DNA of 5,356 bases from the NCBI GenBank assembly GCA_003154555.1, contig PMDT01000143.1:1-5356 (forward strand), in the 5' to 3' direction. The DNA comes from Spirochaetaceae bacterium (GTDB lineage Bacteria; Spirochaetota; Spirochaetia; SZUA-6; Fen-1364). The translations under genes were made by a program, and so were the position numbers. The notes beneath the pieces are model-generated. The model had not been told where the DNA came from, did no database searches, and worked only from the letters and a program-made list of their open reading frames with translations. Shown here piece after piece: positions 1 through 4,890 of the stretch (its first letter is position 1; every line of letters begins with the position of its first letter).

Positions 1-26
1 TGCCGCCCTTCCGCGAATGCCGCCAG

Positions 27-63
27 GAGCGGCCGCGGTACCCCGCGGAGTTGAGCGGCCGCG
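27..63. repeat. GC-rich direct repeat and dyad near left edge
   Basis: The 11-bp word GAGCGGCCGCG occurs twice, at 27-37 and 53-63. Its core GCGGCCGC is self-complementary, so the two copies (29-36 and 55-62) can pair. Between them CCGCGG occurs at 33-38 and again at 43-48 around a TACC loop, giving an alternative hairpin. No T-tract follows, so it is not a canonical intrinsic terminator. A further 5-bp hairpin (CGGGG at 81-85, CCCCG at 92-96) sits just before the ATG at 99 and could reduce its translation. The upstream gene is outside the window, so it is unclear whether this is a 3' end, a 5' leader or coding sequence. In such GC-rich DNA these words may also be chance. Confidence 0.4.
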
Positions 64-98
64 CAAGCGCCGGGCGACGGCGGGGCGTATTCCCCGGC

Positions 99-1457
99 AT
101 GCGTGTCCGGCCGCTCCTGCTCGTGCTGTGCATCGCCTGCCCTCCAGGCGCTCGGTGCGCGGACATGAGCATCGGGGTCTCCGTGGCAGCGGGAAGCCCT
201 TTCGAAACGTGGGCATCAGTCCGGGAAGGGAGTCTCCGCATTACCGCGGCTGGCGTGGCGTGCCCGACCCCGACTGATGCTCCAGCATTTCTCGCGGCCT
301 TCGGTCTCGAGCTGCCCTGGCTTTCCGCGGGCACGCTTCGACAAACAGGGCTTTTGCGGGAAGCGTCCGACCCGCTGGGCTTTTCCGCTTCCAGCGCGGT
401 CTGGAACGAGCAGACCGGTTTCACCCTGGACGAGTCCCCTTCCAAAAGCGACACGTGGGGCATCTTTTTTCGACCCTGCTCCGCCAACAGCGGTCTCTTT
501 GACGCGCTGCTCGCCCCCGGAATGCATCAGAGCGGCGGCCTTATTTCCCTGCCAGGACTTCCGTGGCTGCGGGCGGAAGGTCTCTGGTCCATCACGGCGC
601 CCGCGCCTGATCGTCGACCGACGGATTGGCTGCTCGCGGCTGCGCCATGGCCGGGGGGAGAGCTTTCGGACCTTGCGGCAAGGCTCACCCTCATCGCGCA
701 GGGCTGTTCGCTCATCGCGTCGATTGGCGGGTCGGAAGGGAAAATGGCGCCCCCGGGAATGTTCTGGAACCTCCGCGGCTCGGCATCCATGCCGCATGCG
801 GAGCTGGATCTGCTTGTCGGGGGCGTCGATTCCGCGTATCGAACCCCGGGGGGGGATTGTCCCACCGATCGCTTTCTGGTCTCGACACACCTGGACCTGG
901 AGGAGGGGCGATGCCGGCTTTCGACGGGCTTTGACTTTGCCGTCGGCACGGAGAGCTTTGCCCCGGCGGAAGTGGTGCCCACCCGTGAAACGATCCATGC
1001 GCTGCTGGAGCGCGGATTCCGTCTCGGCCGGCGCAGCGTCGTGCGCTGCACGCTGGAAGTCGACAAGCGGGTCGACTGGGACGAATTGGCCCGACGGGAG
1101 GAGTCCACGCAGTGCCGCGTGGAAGCGCAGGCCCTTCTCGGCTCCTTCGACGCAGCGGCGGAGCTGCGTTGCTCCCGCACTGACGGATTTGGAGCGACGC
1201 TCACGGCAAGCCTGCGGCCTCTGCCGCGCGATCTCTTCCGGCTGGAAGCCGGCATCGACGGCCTCTGTGCCGGTGGGCCGGCCGTCACGATTCTTGGTTC
1301 CGCCAGGTTTGGAATGCAGGGGCGCGCGTATGCACTGGAGGCGGGTGTTGCGGATTGGAAGCCCGACGGTAACATGCAGGGCCTCCTGCAACATCTCCGG
1401 TTCTGCATCGGATGGGGCATCTCCGAAAGGGGGGAGAAGTCAGCTCACGTCAGCTGA
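99..1457 (+). CDS. Exported protein of unknown function, possible outer-membrane beta-barrel
   Basis: I do not recognise the family with certainty. From the ATG at 99 the product is 452 aa and begins with a typical Sec signal peptide: MRVR, a hydrophobic core LLLVLCIAC, then PPGARC-AD with a plausible signal peptidase I site near residue 20 or 21. That is why this start is preferred over the TTG at 51, although the frame stays open to the window edge and no good Shine-Dalgarno precedes the ATG. The mature part has no membrane helix. It is rich in alternating polar/hydrophobic stretches (about 232-284, 313-320, 338-388, 395-441), ending in LRFCIGWGIS, which suggests beta-strands of a periplasmic or outer-membrane protein. 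Residues about 84-121 (LLREASDPLGFSASSAVWNE, then GF and DES) look like a conserved block. There are ten cysteines after the signal peptide, unusual for a porin-like protein and compatible with disulfides. A G8 run lies at 848-855. The stop overlaps that of the convergent kinase gene by 8 bp. A real gene seems likely; its function is unknown. Confidence 0.78.
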   Translation: MRVRPLLLVLCIACPPGARCADMSIGVSVAAGSPFETWASVREGSLRITAAGVACPTPTDAPAFLAAFGLELPWLSAGTLRQTGLLREASDPLGFSASSAVWNEQTGFTLDESPSKSDTWGIFFRPCSANSGLFDALLAPGMHQSGGLISLPGLPWLRAEGLWSITAPAPDRRPTDWLLAAAPWPGGELSDLAARLTLIAQGCSLIASIGGSEGKMAPPGMFWNLRGSASMPHAELDLLVGGVDSAYRTPGGDCPTDRFLVSTHLDLEEGRCRLSTGFDFAVGTESFAPAEVVPTRETIHALLERGFRLGRRSVVRCTLEVDKRVDWDELARREESTQCRVEAQALLGSFDAAAELRCSRTDGFGATLTASLRPLPRDLFRLEAGIDGLCAGGPAVTILGSARFGMQGRAYALEAGVADWKPDGNMQGLLQHLRFCIGWGISERGEKSAHVS

Positions 1458-1458
1458 C
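1439..1458. terminator. Symmetric hairpin at overlapping convergent stops
   Basis: GTCAGCT (1439-1445) and AGCTGAC (1452-1458) form a perfect 7-bp stem with a 6-nt loop, readable as a hairpin in RNA from either strand. The same DNA is a tandem 10-bp duplication (GTCAGCTCAC then GTCAGCTGAC, 9 of 10 identical), and 1448-1459 is a perfect 12-bp palindrome. The stop codons of both convergent genes lie inside it: TGA at 1455-1457 on plus and TGA at 1452-1450 on minus. Position suggests a shared 3' end structure. There is no U-tract on the plus side and only a pyrimidine-rich stretch on the minus side, so intrinsic termination is unproven. Confidence 0.35.
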
Positions 1459-2427
1459 GGGAATCTCCGTCATGACAGTCTTTTCCCGCACGGCGCGATA
1501 GTCGGCAGGGTCGACCTTCCCGTTGATCGGATTCATGCAATTCGCTGTCCCCATTGCCGCGCCGGTGAGGAGCGCTTCGCGGAGAAGCTCTCCTGAGGAG
1601 AAGGTCCGCGCCATCTCCTGGTTGGCCAGGGTCTCGTGCAGAACCCATCCCACCCCGGCGGCAACCGCATCCCCGCTCCCGATGGCATTCACGGCATCGA
1701 TCTTCGGAGGCGCCGCGTGGAGAAGGATTCGTCCATCGTATGCCTCGACCCCCGCCGCCCCCATGGTGATGATGAACCAGCGGATGCCGAACCTGGCTGC
1801 CAATCCACGACAGGCGGCCACACGCTCGCCCGGCGTCCGCGTCGGGGCGCCCGTGAGGGAGCCAAGCTCCCGCGAGTTGATCTTCAGGATCTCTGGTGCC
1901 TCCTGGAGCGCGCGAAGCGCCTCGGGTGAAACGGAATCCACAAGGACGGGGATATTCCTCTTGCGCGCGGCGCGGACATGCACGGCGTAGCAATCCTCGG
2001 ATTCGCCCAGGACGGCTGTTCCCATGATCGAGAGGAGTCGGCAACCGGGTATCCCGGCTTCTGCCGCTCGGCGCAGCTCGTCGCGCTCGACAGGAGTCAC
2101 GCGCGGCGAGGGCTCGATTACTTCCGTGGCTGTCCCGTCCGGCTCGAGGAGCGTCGTGCACGTGCGCGTCTCGGCCTGGATTTGCACGGGCCTGCAGCGG
2201 ATTCCTTCTTCCGTGAGGTAATCGACTGCCCGCCGACCCGTCGTCCCCCCCGCGTAAAAGATGACCTCACCGGTCCCACCGAGCGCCCTCAAGGCGCGCG
2301 CGACATTCGGCCCCTTGCTGCTGGCGAACTCCCGGATCGCGAGGATGCGATTCACCTCTCCCCGCGCGACGGCAGCAACCGTGCATGCCTTCTGCCAGGC
2401 GAGATTCTGGCCGATGACAAGGATCAT
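1450..2427 (-). CDS. PfkB-family (1-phosphofructokinase-like) sugar kinase, substrate uncertain
   Basis: A cytoplasmic ribokinase/PfkB-fold kinase of 325 aa that should transfer phosphate from ATP to a sugar or sugar phosphate. Visible signatures in order: MILVIGQNLAWQK at the N-terminus, GEVNR (23-27), SSKGPNVARALRALGG (36-51) in place of the usual GGKGxNVA, Arg88 of TRT, VLVDSVSPEAL, KINSREL (182-188) for the usual KPNxxEL, TMGAAG (221-226), and IGSGDAVAAG (249-258) with Asp253 as the expected catalytic base. The family's NPAxD motif reads NLAWQ, so the sugar-binding Asp is Gln12; the substrate should not be assumed to be fructose phosphate. The ATG at 2427 is chosen because the protein then starts like other family members, with AGGGG 8 nt upstream. 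A GTG at 2484 would add 19 unconserved residues and overlap murB by 14 bp, but it has a stronger Shine-Dalgarno. The gene follows murB by 43 bp on the same strand, so co-transcription is likely. Family is confident; specificity is not. Confidence 0.9.
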   Translation of the reverse strand: MILVIGQNLAWQKACTVAAVARGEVNRILAIREFASSKGPNVARALRALGGTGEVIFYAGGTTGRRAVDYLTEEGIRCRPVQIQAETRTCTTLLEPDGTATEVIEPSPRVTPVERDELRRAAEAGIPGCRLLSIMGTAVLGESEDCYAVHVRAARKRNIPVLVDSVSPEALRALQEAPEILKINSRELGSLTGAPTRTPGERVAACRGLAARFGIRWFIITMGAAGVEAYDGRILLHAAPPKIDAVNAIGSGDAVAAGVGWVLHETLANQEMARTFSSGELLREALLTGAAMGTANCMNPINGKVDPADYRAVREKTVMTEIPVS

Positions 2428-2470
2428 CCGGCGTGCCCCTGTCCCGTCGGCACGCGGCGCAGAGAGCGCT

Positions 2471-3385
2471 TCATTGCCATTCACCCACGAGGATCACCTC
2501 CCGCTCCAGCGCGAAGCCGAGCCGGAGTCGCACCTCGCGCTCAAGCGTCTCAATGAGGCCGAGCACATCCGCCGCGCGGGCATGGTCCACGTTGACGATG
2601 ATATTGCCGTGAAAAGGGGCAACCTGCGCGCCGCCTGCGCGGAGTCCCTTCAGCCCGAGGGAATCGATCAGCTTTCCCGTCGGCGCACCGAAGTTTCTGT
2701 TGTTCTTGAAGACGCTGCCCGCGCACGGGAAGAGGAAGTGCCCCTTGCGCTCACGGTCCTGCCGGTGGTCCTGCATCGCGGCCGTCATGCGATCTTTGTC
2801 ACCCGGGGCGAGTGAGAAGCTCGCGGAGATGATCGCACCCGGGATGACCTGAAAGGGCGACTTCTTGTATTCCCAGTCGCTCTTCCGCATCCGGTAGCGG
2901 CAGGGATTGAAATCCGCACCGAGGTACTCCACCGACGTGAGCAGGTCGGCGATTTCCGCATCGTAGCAGCGTGCATTCATCCACACCGCCCCCGCGACGC
3001 TGCCGGGCAGCGCAAAGGCGAACTCCAGCCCCGACAACCCGTGGTCCCGCGCCGCGGCCGCCATGTCCGATACGGGCGTGCCACCCTGGGCGGTGATCTT
3101 CATGCCATCGACCGTGATGCCCCGGAGACGGGAAAGGTCCACGACGACGCCCCGGACGCCCTTGTCCGAGACGAGAATATTCGTGCCGCCGCCCAGGAGG
3201 AAGCAGGGAACCGATTCGCGCGCGCACACCGCCTGCACCCGGGCCGTTTCCCGTGCATCTGCGGGCGCGACGAAGAGGTCCGCGGGCCCGCCGATGTGGA
3301 AGCTCGTGTGCATCGCCATCGGCTCATCGAGGCGCACATCGCCGTCGATCTTGATCATTCGCGCCAATTCCCGTAGTGTGTGCAC
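2471..3385 (-). CDS. murB: UDP-N-acetylenolpyruvoylglucosamine reductase (MurB)
   Basis: A cytoplasmic FAD enzyme that reduces UDP-GlcNAc-enolpyruvate to UDP-MurNAc with NADPH, the second committed step of peptidoglycan precursor synthesis. The 304-aa length fits the short type II MurB. FAD-binding blocks: HTSFHIGGPAD (26-36), LLGGGTNILVSDKG (63-76) and FALPGSVAGAVWMNA (124-138). The proton-donor serine is Ser224 in AGSVFKN (222-228), followed by GKLIDSLGLKGLRAGGAQV and HGNIIVN (259-265). The C-terminal catalytic Glu lies in LEREV (293-297), probably Glu296. The site usually written Y-R-x-S reads Y173-K-K-S, so the expected substrate-contacting Arg appears to be Lys174. The GTG at 3385 keeps the usual N-terminal helix before the FAD domain. 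The ATG at 3358 (residue 10) is the alternative; neither has a clear Shine-Dalgarno. The gene is divergent from cysS and upstream of the PfkB-family kinase. Confidence 0.96.
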   Translation of the reverse strand: MHTLRELARMIKIDGDVRLDEPMAMHTSFHIGGPADLFVAPADARETARVQAVCARESVPCFLLGGGTNILVSDKGVRGVVVDLSRLRGITVDGMKITAQGGTPVSDMAAAARDHGLSGLEFAFALPGSVAGAVWMNARCYDAEIADLLTSVEYLGADFNPCRYRMRKSDWEYKKSPFQVIPGAIISASFSLAPGDKDRMTAAMQDHRQDRERKGHFLFPCAGSVFKNNRNFGAPTGKLIDSLGLKGLRAGGAQVAPFHGNIIVNVDHARAADVLGLIETLEREVRLRLGFALEREVILVGEWQ

Positions 3386-3435
3386 AAGCGGGATAGTAGC
3401 GGTCGGAACATGGCAGGTCTACCATTGGAGGGACC
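3386..3435. promoter_or_regulatory. Divergent murB / cysS promoter region
   Basis: This 50-bp gap must hold or border promoters for both directions. On the minus strand TAGACC (3421-3416) and TACTAT (3398-3393) are separated by 17 bp, each matching 4 of 6 consensus positions of the sigma70 -35 and -10. The start would fall near 3386, one base before the murB GTG, giving a leaderless or nearly leaderless message, or a leader of about 27 nt if the ATG at 3358 is used. On the plus strand GATAGT (3392-3397) overlaps that -10 and could serve cysS, but I see no good -35 for it. GGAGGG at 3427-3432 is the cysS ribosome binding site. The promoter calls are pattern matches only. Confidence 0.4.
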
Positions 3436-4860
3436 GTGGAGTTGAAGCTCTGGAACACGATGGGACGCGAGATGCAGATCTTCACCCCGCGCGAAAAGGG
3501 CAAGGTGGGGATGTACTGCTGCGGCCCGACCGTGTACGACTTCGCCCACGTCGGAAATCTCCGGACGTACATCTTCGAGGACATTCTCCGCAAGACCCTC
3601 GCGTATGCCGGCTACGACGTGCGCCACGTGATGAACGTGACGGACGTCGGACATCTCACGGACGATGCGGATGAGGGCGAAGACAAGATGCTCAAAGGCG
3701 CCCGTGAGAAGGGAAAGTCGGTCTGGGAGATTGCGGAGTTCTATACAAAAGCCTTCTTTCACGACTTCGGCCTGCTGCGCTGCGTCACCCCGACGGTCAT
3801 CTGCCGTGCTACCGCGCACATACAGGACATGATCGATCTCATCTCCCGCATTGAAAAGAACGGCTTCACCTACGTTGCAGGCGGCAATGTCTATTTCGAC
3901 ATCAGTAAGTTTCCCGGCTACGGGAAGCTCGCCCTGCTGGACCAGCAGGAGCTGAAAGCCGGGGCCCGGATCGCCGTGGATGAAGGGAAGAAGAATCCAA
4001 GGGATTTCGTCTTGTGGTTCACGAAGTCAAAATTCGAGCACCAGTCGATGACCTGGGATTCGCCCTGGGGCCGTGGATATCCGGGCTGGCATATCGAGTG
4101 CAGCGCCATGTCGATGAAATACCTCGGCGAGCAGTTCGACATTCATTGCGGCGGCATCGACCACCCGCCCGTTCATCATACGAATGAGATCGCCCAATCC
4201 GAGGCCGCGACAGGCAAGCCGTGGGTCACCTATTGGCTGCACGGCGAATGGCTCGTCATGGGCAAGGAAAAAATGGCCAAATCCGCGGGCAACTTTACCA
4301 CGCTCTCGACGCTTGTGGAGAAGGGCTTTGACCCGCTGGACTACCGTTACTTCTGCCTGGGCGCGCACTACCGCACCCAGCTGGCATTCACCTGGGAAGG
4401 GCTTTCCGCCGCCCGCGCCGGCCGCATGGGTGTGGTCGACAAGATCGCCCAGCTTCGCGCACAATCCGGCCACCCCCCCGCGTCGCCCACGGGCAAAGCC
4501 CTGCAGTACATGGCCGACTTCGAAACGCACGCCATGGACGACCTGAACATGCCGCGGTGCCTCGCCGACCTTTGGACGATGCTCCGCGATGCGGAGGTCC
4601 CGCCCGCCGACAGGCTTGCCGCCGCGCTGCGCATGGACACTATCTTCGACCTGGGGCTTTCTGAGGCGCGGGAAGCCGAGGTCGTGCCGGACGAGGAGAC
4701 ACGTGCGCTCCTGGAGCAGAGGGAGCTTGCGCGCAAGGGAAGGGACTTCAAGAAGGCGGATGAGATCCGCGCGATGCTTCTGGCTCGCGGAATCGAAGTG
4801 CAGGACAGCCCCGGGGGGCCGAAGCTACGGATTGCCGCTGGTCAAAGAAGAGAAGATTGA
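3436..4860 (+). CDS. cysS: Cysteinyl-tRNA synthetase
   Basis: A class I synthetase that activates cysteine with ATP and charges tRNA-Cys in the cytoplasm. The 474 aa is close to the usual 460-480. The N-terminal catalytic fold has MYCCGPTVYD (26-35) and the HIGH-type motif HVGN (38-41). The zinc ligands are all present: Cys29, Cys222 in GWHIECSAM, His247 and Glu251 in HCGGIDHPPVHHTNE (237-251). The KMSKS loop reads KMAKS (279-283), followed by AGNF. The C-terminal LARKGRDFKKADEIR...GIEVQDSPGG block is the typical CysRS tail. The GTG at 3436 gives the usual short lead-in before KLWNT, but GGAGGG is only 3 nt upstream. The TTG at 3442 has better spacing (9 nt) and would remove two residues. Cys123 in ICRATAHI sits where Pro is usual. 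The gene is divergent from murB, and the sigma factor gene follows 30 bp later. Confidence 0.98.
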   Translation: MELKLWNTMGREMQIFTPREKGKVGMYCCGPTVYDFAHVGNLRTYIFEDILRKTLAYAGYDVRHVMNVTDVGHLTDDADEGEDKMLKGAREKGKSVWEIAEFYTKAFFHDFGLLRCVTPTVICRATAHIQDMIDLISRIEKNGFTYVAGGNVYFDISKFPGYGKLALLDQQELKAGARIAVDEGKKNPRDFVLWFTKSKFEHQSMTWDSPWGRGYPGWHIECSAMSMKYLGEQFDIHCGGIDHPPVHHTNEIAQSEAATGKPWVTYWLHGEWLVMGKEKMAKSAGNFTTLSTLVEKGFDPLDYRYFCLGAHYRTQLAFTWEGLSAARAGRMGVVDKIAQLRAQSGHPPASPTGKALQYMADFETHAMDDLNMPRCLADLWTMLRDAEVPPADRLAAALRMDTIFDLGLSEAREAEVVPDEETRALLEQRELARKGRDFKKADEIRAMLLARGIEVQDSPGGPKLRIAAGQRRED

Positions 4861-4870
4861 TGTAACATCA
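4858..4870. promoter_or_regulatory. 13-bp palindrome before the sigma factor gene
   Basis: TGATGT-A-ACATCA is a perfect inverted repeat with 6-bp arms around a single base. It begins on the cysS stop codon and ends 20 bp before the sigma factor ATG, in the only intergenic space between them. The form is that of a dimeric regulator operator, or a small RNA hairpin in a cysS-sigma transcript. It resembles an FNR/CRP-type half-site pair only loosely, since the spacing between TTGAT and ATCA is 5 rather than 4. I see no convincing -35/-10 pair between the genes. Chance occurrence is possible. Confidence 0.35.
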
Positions 4871-4890
4871 GCGGGAAATCGTTGTTAGTA

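Noticed and set aside
1..54. Possible C-terminal tail of an upstream gene in frame 1, ending at TGA 52-54, and an open minus-strand frame from an ATG at 100 running off the left edge.
   Set aside because: Only 17 and 33 residues are visible, both low in complexity, and neither can be recognised.
99..164. Lipoprotein signal (cysteines at residues 11, 14 and 20 of the exported protein).
   Set aside because: None has an acceptable lipobox: LVLC, CIAC and GARC lack the usual small residue pattern, even under relaxed spirochaetal rules. Signal peptidase I cleavage is more likely.
216..1394. Long open frames antisense to the exported-protein gene (392 and 297 codons) and a 439-codon plus-strand frame at 277-1596.
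   Set aside because: They are rich in Arg, Pro and Ser with no signal, domain or sensible start, as expected for shadow frames in GC-rich DNA. The frame from 99 has a signal peptide and G/C-rich third codon positions.
2245..2251. C7 runs at 2245-2251 and 4473-4479 as possible slippage sites.
   Set aside because: They lie in housekeeping-type genes (kinase and cysS) where switching is not expected, and are ordinary for this base composition.
3379..3386. Palindrome TGTGCACA across the murB GTG.
   Set aside because: It is only 8 bp, does not extend, and includes the first murB codons; likely chance.
4857..4871. FNR-type box TTGAT...ATCAG.
   Set aside because: The half-site spacing is 5 instead of 4 and the last base is wrong. 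It is kept only as an unnamed palindrome.
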